Shown: piece by piece, positions 15,632-24,136 of the stretch | How the letters are laid out: each line of letters begins with the position of its first letter | How positions within the stretch are numbered: the stretch's first letter is position 1 | DNA from: an uncultured Draconibacterium sp. | GTDB taxonomy: Bacteria > Bacteroidota > Bacteroidia > Bacteroidales > Prolixibacteraceae | NCBI RefSeq assembly: GCF_963675065.1 | Contig: NZ_OY775905.1 | Coordinates: 124,001 to 188,000 of the forward strand | Length of the DNA: 64,000 nucleotides | Direction of reading: 5' to 3' | Position numbers and translations under genes: made by a program | The notes under the pieces: generated by a model | Seen by the model: the letters and a program-made list of their open reading frames with translations, nothing else | What the model was told of the DNA's origin: nothing | Database searches by the model: none

Positions 15632-16642
15632 CTAATTCAGTTTGAAATGAGATTTTGAGCGACTCAGTACAATAATAAAAACCAATCCACCAACAAAACC
15701 GGTTATTACCCCAATTGGTAATTCGTTTGGTGAAATAATGGTTCGGGCAATGGTATCGGAAAGAATAAGAAAAATAGCTCCTCCCAAAAACGAACCGGCT
15801 AAAAGAATACGGTAATCGTTACCGATAATCAGACGGATTAGATGTGGAATAACCAAACCAACAAAACCGATAACCCCTGCTACCGAAACCGCTATACCGG
15901 TGAGCAGCGAAGCCACAAAAAACAGCAATTTTATGGCTAGTCCGGTGTTAATTCCGAGGTGCCGTGCTTTTACCTCACCCAGGCGAAGTGCATTTAGTGT
16001 TTGTGCAAAAAAGTATGAAATTACCAATCCGGCAAGTGATGAATAGAAAGCAATTGCAATCAGCGAATTGTTTGATTCATCCAGTGAGCCCATCACCCAA
16101 AAGACTATGTTATGCAGGTTTTCGGTAGTAGAAATCGACATCAGAAACATCATGGCCGAGGAAGACACAAAACTTACCATCACACCAATCAGCAACATGC
16201 TGTTAATACTTAATCCGCCACGTTTAATACTTAACAGATACACGACGATGAGCGTAACAAGCGCCCCTAGAAAACCAAATGCCGGAAGCGAAAAGAAACT
16301 CAAAGTATTCAGACCGAAAACAATGGCAATGGCTACGCCCAATGCAGCACCACCCGAAATACCCAGCGTATATGGCTCAACCAGTGGATTGCGGTATATG
16401 CCCTGCAGTACCACCCCCGACAGACTTAAAGCGCCTCCAACACCAATGGCCATCAATATTCGGGGAATGCGGATTTTGGCTAAAACAGTATATTCGATAC
16501 TGCCTTTATCCGACAAAATTTGTGGCAGTTGCGAGAGTGACACTTTTACTTCTCCGGCCGATAATGAAAATAAAACAGACACCAGCAACAACACCAAAAG
16601 TGCGGCTAAAAAAAGTATCCATTTTAAATATTTGCTGTTCAT
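15632..16642 (-). CDS. btuC: Cobalamin ABC transporter permease BtuC (FecCD family)
   Basis: A 336-residue polytopic permease of the FecCD family, about ten hydrophobic helices. Family motifs include LRIPRILMAIGVGGALSLSG-like RIPRILMAIGVGGALSLSG and QGIYRNPLVEPYTLGISGGA (split across residues 58-100), and the coupling region GFVGLVIPHLIRLIIGNDYR. It forms a dimer that carries B12 across the inner membrane, driven by BtuD. The gene lies between btuF and btuD with short spacing. Confidence 0.91.
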   Translation of the reverse strand: MNSKYLKWILFLAALLVLLLVSVLFSLSAGEVKVSLSQLPQILSDKGSIEYTVLAKIRIPRILMAIGVGGALSLSGVVLQGIYRNPLVEPYTLGISGGAALGVAIAIVFGLNTLSFFSLPAFGFLGALVTLIVVYLLSIKRGGLSINSMLLIGVMVSFVSSSAMMFLMSISTTENLHNIVFWVMGSLDESNNSLIAIAFYSSLAGLVISYFFAQTLNALRLGEVKARHLGINTGLAIKLLFFVASLLTGIAVSVAGVIGFVGLVIPHLIRLIIGNDYRILLAGSFLGGAIFLILSDTIARTIISPNELPIGVITGFVGGLVFIIVLSRSKSHFKLN

Positions 16643-16661
16643 TGTTTTCTAGATATTGAAT

Positions 16662-17468
16662 TTACTCGCTTATAAAACGATAAACATCTTTCAGTGCACT
16701 TGCAAAATTTGCCGGCGTAGGACTACAAGATGTTTCGGAAGAAATAAGAAAAACCTTGTTGTTTTTCACCGCCGCCATTCCTTCGTAACTGTTCCATACT
16801 TTCTGCTCCTCCTTGCCAAAACCGCCCATTTCGGCAATAATTATCACATCCGGATTTTTAAGCAATACACTTTCGCGCGTTAAGGTTCCGCGCGTTACCC
16901 CGGAAGCAATATTTGTGGCATTACATAACAGAATAAAATCGTTCATATAAGTTTTGTCCAGCACCGAAAACACGGGATTAGCACCTATTTGAAAAAATAT
17001 CTTTGAAGGAGGCAATTGCTTTGATTTTTCCTGAATTCCGGCGACTGTTTTACGAGCTTTAGCTACCACCTCTGCCGATTGATCTTCGCAACCGATCAGC
17101 TCGGCTATTTGCTGTGTTTGTTCACAAATTTCGTTAAATGTTCGCGGCGTCTCCAACACCTCAACGCGTAATCCAAGTTTTTCAAGAGTAGCAATATCCT
17201 GTGGTTTGGTTAATTTCATGGTTAGTACCAAGTCGGGTTTCAAAGCGAAGATTTTCTCCACATTTACATCAACAGTCGAACCAATTTGTTCAATACCATC
17301 ATTAATCGCCAACATACAATAACTTGTACATCCCACAAGTTTCTCTTTACCGCCAACCAGGTAAATATTTTCGGTAATCGATGGTGCCAGCGAAATTACG
17401 CGTTTAACGTCCTGTGCAAACACCGAAAAACCGGCGAACAGCAATACTACGAGTATTTTAATTCTCAT
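16662..17468 (-). CDS. btuF: Cobalamin-binding periplasmic protein BtuF
   Basis: A 268-residue protein with a signal peptide (cleavage near SVFAQ) and the class III periplasmic-binding fold of BtuF/FhuD. Features are the N-terminal RVISLAPSITENIYLVGG and the EKIFALKPDLVL segment. The C-terminal segment is around SYEGMAAVKNNKVFLI. It delivers B12 to BtuCD. A cobalamin riboswitch precedes it by about 85 bp, so substrate specificity is well supported by context. Confidence 0.9.
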   Translation of the reverse strand: MRIKILVVLLFAGFSVFAQDVKRVISLAPSITENIYLVGGKEKLVGCTSYCMLAINDGIEQIGSTVDVNVEKIFALKPDLVLTMKLTKPQDIATLEKLGLRVEVLETPRTFNEICEQTQQIAELIGCEDQSAEVVAKARKTVAGIQEKSKQLPPSKIFFQIGANPVFSVLDKTYMNDFILLCNATNIASGVTRGTLTRESVLLKNPDVIIIAEMGGFGKEEQKVWNSYEGMAAVKNNKVFLISSETSCSPTPANFASALKDVYRFISE

Positions 17469-17552
17469 CCGTTTAAAATTAACAGGAAATCAGGTGCAGA
17501 AATCAATAGATTGATTCCCGAAACTTTGTTCCCGAAGTTCGTTCATCCATAT

Positions 17553-17728
17553 TGTTGGCAGGTCTTCTGACTTATCCCCTTTGATCATTGCCTTCCCGTC
17601 ATTGGCTGAACCGACAGTGGCGTGAGTAATGATCAGTTTCAGGATTTACAGCTGCGGGTACAGTTCCGGATTTACACCGGATTCCCTTTTCATCGTGTTT
17701 ATAGTGCTATAAACCATCGAACCAAACT
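17553..17728 (-). ncRNA. Cobalamin riboswitch upstream of btuF
   Basis: A second B12 aptamer on the minus strand with the same conserved blocks as the one before btuB: GGGAATCCGGTG, the GGAACTGTACCCGCAGCTG core, and GTCAGAAGACCTGCC at the 3' end. It controls btuF-btuC-btuD. Confidence 0.94.
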
Positions 17729-17734
17729 CGCCGA

Positions 17735-17742
17735 CAAATATA
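17735..17742 (-). promoter_or_regulatory. -7 promoter element of the btuFCD transcript
   Basis: The minus strand reads TATATTTG (TAnnTTTG) just upstream of the predicted riboswitch 5' end. Confidence 0.7.
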
Positions 17743-17841
17743 AGCAGAATCTTTTCTGCCGGAAAGTTTTCTGATTTCTTTATTGTTATTTGAGGATGAG
17801 TGTTGCGGTGTTGCGGAGGTTAACATTTGCCTTTGCAAGAA

Positions 17842-18030
17842 CTAAACCCGCATCAGTTCCATGTCGAAATCGGGTTTTTCGCCTGCTACCAACTGGTTGA
17901 TAATTTTCCCGGTTATAGGGCCTAGACTAACTCCCATCATGGCATGACCGGTTGCTACAAGCAGGTTGTTGTACTTGCTTGTTCGGCCAATTATTGGAAC
18001 TCCGGTTGGAGTAACCGGTCTACAACTGAC
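17842..18030 (-). pseudogene. FAD-dependent amino acid oxidoreductase (DadA-like), C-terminal fragment
   Basis: About 60 codons read as the C terminus of a DAO/DadA-type oxidoreductase: CRPVTPTGVPIIGRT followed by LLVATGHAMMGVSLGPITG and a normal stop. In this family the first motif lies near the end of a protein of about 400 residues, so nearly all of the FAD domain is missing. The similarity stops at about 18030, where an AraC-type fragment on the other strand begins. A deletion or rearrangement removed the 5' parts of both genes. Confidence 0.75.
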
Positions 18031-18286
18031 GGATGTCGCGAACATAACTCCCAATTCGTTTTGCCGCTATTTTAAACAACGAACAGGTAAAGCTTATTTT
18101 GAATTTCTGAATGATATGCGGATTGAGTATGCAGGAAAATTAATAGCCGGCAGTAACGATAGTTTTGGGAATATCGCCATCGAATGTGGCTATAACAGCA
18201 TTTCGTATTTTAATCGTCAGTTTAAGCGGATTAATGGTTTAACACCTTTACAATACCGTAAAAAATTTAAAGGCGGCTCTGTGTAA
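18031..18286 (+). pseudogene. AraC-family transcriptional regulator, C-terminal DNA-binding fragment
   Basis: About 85 codons match the second half of an AraC-type helix-turn-helix domain: DVANITPNSFCRYFKQRTGK, then IAIECGYNSISYFNRQFKRI and GLTPLQYRKKF near the stop. The first helix and the whole sensor domain are absent. The frame extends upstream to an ATG at 17966 only by reading through antisense DadA-like sequence. The 3' end overlaps the truA stop by 20 bp. It is most likely a non-functional remnant. Confidence 0.75.
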
Positions 18287-19028
18287 TTGATCCAGGATAC
18301 TTAATATCCACCAGAAACAATCCTTGCGCCGGTGCCGATGCTCCTGCTGCACCTCGGTCCTGTTTTTCAATAATCTCACAAAACTGTTCGATACTGAGTT
18401 TTCCCTGCCCTACTTCCAGCAAAGTTCCCACAATTGCTCGCACCATGTTACGCAAAAACCGATCGGCTTTAATTGTAAACTGTAATTGTTCGCCACGCTG
18501 CGTCCACTCGGCCTGCATTATTTTGCAGTTGTTGGTTTTTACATCGGTGTGCAGACGACTAAAACTTGTAAAATCAGTGTAGTAAAAAAGCCTTTGTGCT
18601 GCCCGGTTCATTTTCTCCACATCGAGTGGCTTCAGGTACTTAAGGCTCGTTTCTGTAGCAAACGGATCTTTTTTTGTGGTAATAAAATAATGATATGTCC
18701 GAGAAGTTGCACCAAACCGGGCATGCGCCTCCCCATCAACCGGCCAGACTTTTTGTACAGCAATGTCGGATGGTAAAAAACTGTTTAGCTTATAAACGAT
18801 ATCCAGCTTTTCGGGAATACCACTTTCAGTATCAAAATGCAGGATAAAATACGAAGCATGCACACCGGTATCGGTTCGTCCGGCACCAACCACTGCTATT
18901 TTCTCACGAAGAATTTTTGATAATGCATCCTCCATCACCTCCTGAACAGAAACAGCATTCGGTTGGATTTGCCAACCGTGGTAATTGGTTCCTTTGTAAC
19001 TGAGTTGTAAAAAATAGCGTTGCGACAT
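18267..19028 (-). CDS. truA: tRNA pseudouridine(38-40) synthase
   Basis: A 253-residue TruA, which makes pseudouridine in the tRNA anticodon stem-loop. The catalytic aspartate lies in GAGRTDTGVHA (about residues 48-58). Other family segments are LSYKGTNYHGWQIQ near the N terminus and DRFLRNMVRAIVGTLLEVG in the second half. The length is normal. Its 3' end overlaps the AraC-like remnant, and its upstream region carries a minus-strand terminator-like hairpin 69 bp before the ATG. Confidence 0.95.
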   Translation of the reverse strand: MSQRYFLQLSYKGTNYHGWQIQPNAVSVQEVMEDALSKILREKIAVVGAGRTDTGVHASYFILHFDTESGIPEKLDIVYKLNSFLPSDIAVQKVWPVDGEAHARFGATSRTYHYFITTKKDPFATETSLKYLKPLDVEKMNRAAQRLFYYTDFTSFSRLHTDVKTNNCKIMQAEWTQRGEQLQFTIKADRFLRNMVRAIVGTLLEVGQGKLSIEQFCEIIEKQDRGAAGASAPAQGLFLVDIKYPGSITQSRL

Positions 19029-19096
19029 TGTTCTTTCTTTATCAGGGCGTAAAATTACAGAAAAAGTTTAAAGCAGAGATCAATCAAGCTATCCGT

Positions 19097-19131
19097 AAAA
19101 AATAGCCGCCTCTCTTTTTCAGAGAGGCGGC
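19097..19131 (-). terminator. Strong hairpin terminator upstream of truA (minus strand)
   Basis: An 11-bp perfect GC-rich stem (19105-19115 with 19121-19131) with a 5-nt loop is followed on the minus strand by TA and six T. There is no T tract on the plus side. No protein gene on the minus strand feeds into it, so it ends either an unannotated RNA or a truA leader. Confidence 0.75.
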
Positions 19132-19622
19132 CCCAGTTAACCCCAAACACGTGACTTCAGAACGAAGCCTAAAAGTTTTTGAAAGTATTCATTAACTTTT
19201 TCAATCCTATCCCTTGAGTTTCGAATGCAATTTGTGCTGTTTTAATGCAAGTTTATCATCCAAAAGCCAATTAATAGCTCAGATTTTATGGAGATAAAAC
19301 TTTTTCATTGTCAATTTTTATTTGGCGGCCCGTAAATTGGGTCGGTTAGCTTTTATTTAGTTAATAAAATTAAAGCATTAATTCATTAAAAGCAAGAGCG
19401 ACAAAGATGTTGTTTAACAATAATTACTAATAAGTGAAATTTTGACATTTCCCAAAACGCTGACTTTCAACAGCAATAAAAAAACAACACCAAACCAACT
19501 GACATACAGACAGCTAACCCTGAAATATTTTCAGAAATTCCGGCATGGTATACCTTTTGATTTTTTCTTTCCGTAAAGTTCAATGAATTGTTTAACCATT
19601 AAAGTTAAAGGAGGATAAAGTC
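19132..19622. other. truA-hsp20 intergenic region; possible minus-strand leader or ncRNA
   Basis: About 490 bp with no protein gene. The terminator at its left end implies minus-strand transcription through part of it. The best -7 candidate on that strand is CATCTTTG near 19401-19408 (one mismatch to TAnnTTTG), giving an RNA of about 300 nt. Only very short frames of 5-9 codons are present. The plus-strand side contains the hsp20 upstream region. Confidence 0.35.
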
Positions 19623-20063
19623 ATGAAACCAGCAAGAAGAAACGAACCGTATTTTCCATCAGTCTTTGACAGGTTTTTCAACAATGAATTGATGGATTGG
19701 GATTACAACAACTTTTCAAGCACAAATACATCGTTACCTGCAATTAATGTAAAAGAAACCGACGATGATTTTGTAATTGAGGTTGCAGCACCGGGAATGG
19801 ACAAAAAAGATTTTAATGTGAACTTTAAAAACAATGTACTTACCATTTCTTCGGAAAAGAAAAACGAAAACGAAGAAAAGAATGATAAGTACACACGTAA
19901 AGAGTTCAGTTATCAGTCGTTTCAACGTTCGTTCACGGTTGCCGACAATGCTGTAGTTGGCGAAAAAATTTCAGCCAAATACGATAACGGAATCTTACAC
20001 ATCGTACTGCCTAAGCGTGACGAAGTGAAACCACAACCGGAAAGACAAATTAAAATTTCTTAA
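19623..20063 (+). CDS. Small heat shock protein (Hsp20/alpha-crystallin)
   Basis: A 146-residue Hsp20-family chaperone that holds unfolding proteins in a soluble state. An N-terminal FPSVFDRFFNNELMDWD-type arm is followed by an alpha-crystallin domain from about residue 40 (INVKETDDDFVIEVAAPGMDK) to the YDNGILHIVLPK strand. A basic tail ends in QIKIS. An unusually good Shine-Dalgarno sequence (AAAGGAGG, ending about 10 bp before the ATG) is notable for a Bacteroidota gene. The gene is monocistronic, with a terminator right after it. Confidence 0.95.
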   Translation: MKPARRNEPYFPSVFDRFFNNELMDWDYNNFSSTNTSLPAINVKETDDDFVIEVAAPGMDKKDFNVNFKNNVLTISSEKKNENEEKNDKYTRKEFSYQSFQRSFTVADNAVVGEKISAKYDNGILHIVLPKRDEVKPQPERQIKIS

Positions 20064-20072
20064 TGATTGATC

Positions 20073-20107
20073 AACACGTCGCTCATTGATTTGGGCGACG
20101 TTTTTTG
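20073..20107 (+). terminator. Terminator of hsp20
   Basis: A CGTCGC/GCGACG stem (20077-20082 with 20095-20100) is followed by TTTTTTG. Confidence 0.8.
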
Positions 20108-20131
20108 TAGCTATTCAGAAACCTAATCACC

Positions 20132-20509
20132 CTACTTCTCTCTTAAAACCCATTGAACTGCGGCATCCATTGTACTAAAAGGCCGGGATTCATAACCTTT
20201 ATCCTGAAGTCGAATTAACATGGGATACACAATATCGTCAGGATTTTCCGTAATTATTGCGATTCTTTTATTTTCAAAAACTTCAGGATGTTGCCGGTAA
20301 AATTCGGGAATCTCGACATGTCTGCCCGGCTCAATATCAAAATGAGCATCCCGATAATCAAGTACAAACCCAATAGTATCTGTCGGAAATAAGTTCTTCT
20401 CAATGGCATACAGCCAGGATTTTTTCACATCGTTAACGGCTATTAAACCGAAATAGGACTTTAATACGATACAATCTTTGTATTCATATTTAAAATTCTC
20501 CTCATCCAT
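20132..20509 (-). CDS. Unknown soluble protein, possibly SpoIIAA/STAS-like
   Basis: A 125-residue protein without signal peptide or membrane segment. An acidic N terminus is followed by alternating strands and helices: IVLKSYFGLIAVND, SWLYAIEKNLFP, TIGFVLDYRDAHFD and KRIAIITENPDDIVYPMLI, then a C-terminal AAVQWVLREK. This layout recalls SpoIIAA-like/STAS domains, which are frequent as lone proteins in Bacteroidota, but no diagnostic residue is present. It is convergent with hsp20. Function unknown. Confidence 0.7.
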   Translation of the reverse strand: MDEENFKYEYKDCIVLKSYFGLIAVNDVKKSWLYAIEKNLFPTDTIGFVLDYRDAHFDIEPGRHVEIPEFYRQHPEVFENKRIAIITENPDDIVYPMLIRLQDKGYESRPFSTMDAAVQWVLREK

Positions 20510-20706
20510 AGAATTATAAAGTTGTTTTGCGTCGGCATAAATCTATAAAAGAAGACTTTCTAAATTAAAATTGCAGTTTACTTTTACCAACAATCAATAG
20601 TTAATGAACTCCAAATTCCAATATCGGGTAGGTCTAAAAATCGATTTAACTAAGCAGCTTAAATTTAATCCATCTTATAACTTCCGTAACAAATTCAGCA
20701 TAGTCC

Positions 20707-21663
20707 TTAATAGTTTCCCTTTTGCTTTTCTAACCGAACCTTGAAGTAAATCCGGTATAAATCATCATCATCGTAATAATCAACCCAATCAATATTTCCT
20801 TTACCAAACTGTTTTGTAAGTTCATAACCAAAAGTAACCTTCCCCCACGAAATTTCCGTTCCCAGGCGAGTATCTGATTTTACTCCTGAACGATGCAAAC
20901 GAAAATCTCCGGCTCCTGTCAAATCAAACGAAACCAATCTTTCTGAAAGCGGAAACCTAAAAAGGTGTAAGGTCAGGTCATTTTCAAAGAATATCCAGTT
21001 ACCGGCAAACTGATCACATAAATTCACGCCTAATTCGCTAACCAAAGTATGCGGCGTATAAGCAGATTTTGGAAAAAGATTCAGATAATAACTTACAGCG
21101 GGGTTAAAGTACAGGAAATGAGTCAACACGTCTCGTCCTTCAATAATTTGGCCATGTTGTTTTCCAAAACTATCAATGATTTTGTGAATTCCACCGGCAC
21201 CATCTTTCCCTCCCTGCATCCACAAAGCCAATCCGGAAATTGGTTTTTTCTTATTTAAAATACCGGGGCCTCCAGACAATTGAATGGCCAGGTTATTCGT
21301 CAGAAACTTTACCCAGGAAAACTCTGCTGCACTAATTTCTGTAAATGATTCACCTCTGTAATACCGGCCATTTTCATCGAAACGCTGGCTATATTCCCGG
21401 CGTGTATAAAGATCCGTCCTGATTCCAAACGAAAGCAACCTCTTTTTCTCTGTTTTTTGATTAAAAAAGGCTTTTACTAAAAACGATGAAGTAAATGCCA
21501 CATCGTCTGAATTGCCTGAAAAGAGCAAGTTAATATCATTCATATGTTGAATCAGGATGTGATTCTTTTCGAAGTAAGATTCGTTTCCATTTAAACTGCT
21601 TTGCGAAAAACAGGTATTGGCGAACAGGAGAATAACGATTATAAAAACGATTGATTTCAACAC
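20707..21663 (-). CDS. Secreted protein of unknown function, probably an outer-membrane beta-barrel
   Basis: A 318-residue protein with a signal peptide (hydrophobic segment then ANTCFSQS). The mature part is made of alternating-residue strands rich in aromatics, such as LLSFGIRTDLYTRRE, LAIQLSGGPGIL and VTFGYELTKQFG, and ends in a strand-like IYFKVRLEKQKGNY. No ATG is available at the N terminus: the start is GTG at 21663 or TTG at 21660. I considered the LpxR lipid A deacylase family but see no decisive motif. The Cys in the signal region does not form a convincing lipobox. Confidence 0.65.
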   Translation of the reverse strand: MLKSIVFIIVILLFANTCFSQSSLNGNESYFEKNHILIQHMNDINLLFSGNSDDVAFTSSFLVKAFFNQKTEKKRLLSFGIRTDLYTRREYSQRFDENGRYYRGESFTEISAAEFSWVKFLTNNLAIQLSGGPGILNKKKPISGLALWMQGGKDGAGGIHKIIDSFGKQHGQIIEGRDVLTHFLYFNPAVSYYLNLFPKSAYTPHTLVSELGVNLCDQFAGNWIFFENDLTLHLFRFPLSERLVSFDLTGAGDFRLHRSGVKSDTRLGTEISWGKVTFGYELTKQFGKGNIDWVDYYDDDDLYRIYFKVRLEKQKGNY

Positions 21664-22074
21664 AATTTCTTCAATTCATGAATTAACATTAGGACATATT
21701 CACCGCTAATAGTATCGGGCAGTCAATATATGAACACAATTTCTAATATGTACACCAACAACAGATCTTCCTGTAACTTGTTTATTTTTTTTTAACACTA
21801 TTCTCTTTATCAGTAAATGGCCTCAGTTGTGCATCATTCCAATAAAGTGATGCGTAGATTTCAATATTAAACTGAAACACCATTATATTATTAAAAATAC
21901 CCTAATCAAGACATAATTTCTTAATAAATTCCTAATAAGCTGTTATTCTTTGTTAACATCATAATTCGTTTCGCCATTACTTAATTTTTTTTAACAAAAG
22001 AATAGGGAAATAAACGTCATAATGCTTTAAATTCGTGCCTTCGAAAAAAATTAGCAAATAAATTTATAAAAGAT
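21664..22074. other. Divergent intergenic region before the moxR operon
   Basis: About 410 bp, very AT-rich, with no reading frame or stable hairpin that I can support. A near-match to the -7 consensus (TAAATTCG, about 22028-22035) may drive moxR. Confidence 0.4.
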
Positions 22075-23070
22075 ATGAATCAAGCAGTTGATATCAAAGA
22101 ATTGAATGAGAGAATTCAGAGAGAGAGTTCATTTGTGGATATGATCTCCATGGAAATGAACAAGGTGATTGTAGGACAAAAACACCTGGTTGAAAGTTTG
22201 CTAATAGGCCTGCTTTCAAACGGACATATTTTATTGGAAGGTGTACCAGGATTGGCAAAAACACTTGCCATTAAATCGTTGTCGCAAACAATCAGTGCTA
22301 AATTTTCACGTATTCAGTTTACACCCGACCTGCTGCCTGCCGATGTTCTTGGAACAATGATCTACAGTCAGAAAAGAGAAGAGTTCAGCATAAAGAAAGG
22401 ACCTATCTTTGCCAACTTTGTTTTGGCTGATGAGATCAACCGTGCACCTGCAAAAGTGCAATCGGCACTGCTTGAAGCCATGCAGGAGCGTCAGATCACG
22501 ATTGGAGATGAGACCTTTAAACTCGACGAGCCATTCCTGGTAATGGCCACGCAAAACCCAATTGAGCAGGAAGGTACTTATCCGCTGCCTGAAGCGCAGG
22601 TCGACCGTTTTATGCTTAAAGTAGTGATCAACTACCCGAAAAAAGAGGAAGAGCGCCAGATCATTAATCAAAATCTGCTGGCACAATTTCCGGAAACCTC
22701 AACAATTCTGAAACCGGAAGACATTATGAAAGCCCGCAACGTGGTGAAAGATGTATACATGGATGAAAAAATTCAGAAATACATTGTTGATATTGTATTT
22801 GCCACACGCGAACCGGAGGAATATAAACTGGAAAAATATGCCGACATGATTGCTTACGGTGCCTCGCCAAGGGCAGGAATTAGCTTAGCACAGGCAGCAA
22901 AGGCTTTTGCTTTCATCAAGCGTCGTGGTTATGTAATTCCTGAAGATGTGCGCGCCGTTTGTCCTGATGTATTGCGTCATCGTATCGGATTGAGTTACGA
23001 AGCTGAGGCCAATAACATTACACAGGAAGAAATTATTACCGATATATTGAACCAGGTAGAAGTACCTTAA
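22075..23070 (+). CDS. MoxR-family AAA+ ATPase
   Basis: A 331-residue AAA+ ATPase with Walker A GVPGLAKT (residues 56-63) and Walker B in FVLADEINRAPAK. The sensor region QNPIEQEGTYPLPEAQVDRF is family-typical. MoxR ATPases act as chaperone-like partners of von Willebrand factor A (VWA) proteins encoded beside them. It is followed by a DUF58 gene and two VWA-domain genes (batA, batB). It is the first gene of the Bat operon. Confidence 0.95.
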   Translation: MNQAVDIKELNERIQRESSFVDMISMEMNKVIVGQKHLVESLLIGLLSNGHILLEGVPGLAKTLAIKSLSQTISAKFSRIQFTPDLLPADVLGTMIYSQKREEFSIKKGPIFANFVLADEINRAPAKVQSALLEAMQERQITIGDETFKLDEPFLVMATQNPIEQEGTYPLPEAQVDRFMLKVVINYPKKEEERQIINQNLLAQFPETSTILKPEDIMKARNVVKDVYMDEKIQKYIVDIVFATREPEEYKLEKYADMIAYGASPRAGISLAQAAKAFAFIKRRGYVIPEDVRAVCPDVLRHRIGLSYEAEANNITQEEIITDILNQVEVP

Positions 23071-23072
23071 AC

Positions 23073-23111
23073 GGTTACAAGTTACAGGTTACAGGTTGCA
23101 GGTTGCAAGTT
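23073..23111 (+). repeat. Imperfect heptad repeats GTTACAG/GTTGCAG
   Basis: Five or six degenerate copies of GTTRCAR fill the moxR-DUF58 gap. A related set with an inverted arm lies at 27187-27258 between batB and batC, so it looks like a dispersed intergenic repeat inserted twice in this operon. Confidence 0.6.
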
Positions 23112-23161
23112 AGAATCGGCCTGAACCTGCATCATGAAACGTGGAACATGAAACAAATTTC

Positions 23162-24040
23162 ATGGAGACAACTGATTTATTAAAAAAAGTACGGAAGATT
23201 GAGATAAAAACACGTGGTTTATCGCGCAACATATTTGCCGGCGAGTACCACAGTGCTTTTAAAGGGCGCGGTATGGCATTCTCGGAGGTACGCGAATACC
23301 AGTTTGGCGACGATATTCGTAACATCGACTGGAACGTTACCGCCCGCTACAGTCATCCTTACGTGAAAATATTTGAAGAGGAACGCGAACTCACTGTGAT
23401 GCTGCTGATTGATGTGAGCGGCTCGCGCGAATTTGGTTCGTTTGAGAAGCTGAAGAAAAATGTGATTACAGAACTGTCTGCAGTGCTTTCGTTTTCGGCT
23501 ATTCAAAACAACGATAAAATCGGAGTGATCTTCTTTTCGGATAAAATCGAGAAATTCATTCCGCCCAAAAAAGGGAAAAGTCACATTTTGCGTATTATCC
23601 GCGAATTGATCGAATTTCACCCGGAAAGTAACGGCACCGACATTACCGAGGCTGTTCGCTACATGACCAACGCCATTAAAAAGCGCTGCACTGCTTTTAT
23701 TATTTCCGACTTTATGGACGATAACAAAGACCTGGAAATGGCACTTTCTATCGCAAATAACAAGCACGATATGGTAGCGCTGAACATATACGACAAACGC
23801 GAAACTGAACTGCCATCGATTGGAATGATAAAGCTGAAAGATGCAGAAAAAGGCAACTACGTTTGGGTAGACAGCAGCTCGCGAAAAACACGTAAACTTT
23901 ATGCCGACTGGTGGATAAAACACATGGGCCGGCTGGATGTGATGTTCAAAAAAAGTGGTGTTGATTATGTATCGATAAATACCAACGAAGACTATGTAAA
24001 ATCGTTAATGACCCTTTTTAAAAGACGGGCATTAAAATAG
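23162..24040 (+). CDS. DUF58 protein (MoxR partner)
   Basis: A DUF58 protein of 292 residues from the ATG at 23162; an upstream in-frame GTG at 23141 lies in repeat-like sequence and is less likely. The DUF58 signature, DDIRNIDWNVTARYSHPYVK and the following FEEERELTV, is present. A VWA-like part follows with a metal-site-like DVSGSREFGSF (DxSxS). These proteins are regular partners of MoxR ATPases. No signal peptide or membrane helix is seen. Confidence 0.92.
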   Translation: METTDLLKKVRKIEIKTRGLSRNIFAGEYHSAFKGRGMAFSEVREYQFGDDIRNIDWNVTARYSHPYVKIFEEERELTVMLLIDVSGSREFGSFEKLKKNVITELSAVLSFSAIQNNDKIGVIFFSDKIEKFIPPKKGKSHILRIIRELIEFHPESNGTDITEAVRYMTNAIKKRCTAFIISDFMDDNKDLEMALSIANNKHDMVALNIYDKRETELPSIGMIKLKDAEKGNYVWVDSSSRKTRKLYADWWIKHMGRLDVMFKKSGVDYVSINTNEDYVKSLMTLFKRRALK

Positions 24041-24088
24041 AGTAGCATGCAATTGAAAAAAGATATTTTAAAGAGTAACAAAGCACAG

Positions 24089-24131
24089 TTCGACTCCGCT
24101 CACTGTGACTGTCATCCTGAGCGAAGTCGAA
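24089..24131 (+). repeat. REP-like inverted repeat at the 5' end of the next gene
   Basis: TTCGACTCCGCTCA (24089-24102) pairs with TGAGCGAAGTCGAA (24118-24131), one mismatch, around a 15-nt loop. Translated, it gives the phrase CHPERSRR, a known sign of this dispersed repeat being read as protein. It supports moving the start of the next gene to 24137. Confidence 0.8.
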
Positions 24132-24136
24132 GGGTG

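Noticed and set aside
14830..17468. Siderophore (FecCDE/FhuD) importer instead of B12 importer
   Set aside because: Family motifs alone would allow it, but the riboswitch directly upstream and the nearby B12 genes make cobalamin much more likely.
17966..18030. ATG-started full frame for the AraC-like fragment
   Set aside because: The first 20 or so codons are antisense to the DadA-like fragment and have no AraC similarity; the frame is an accident of the junction.
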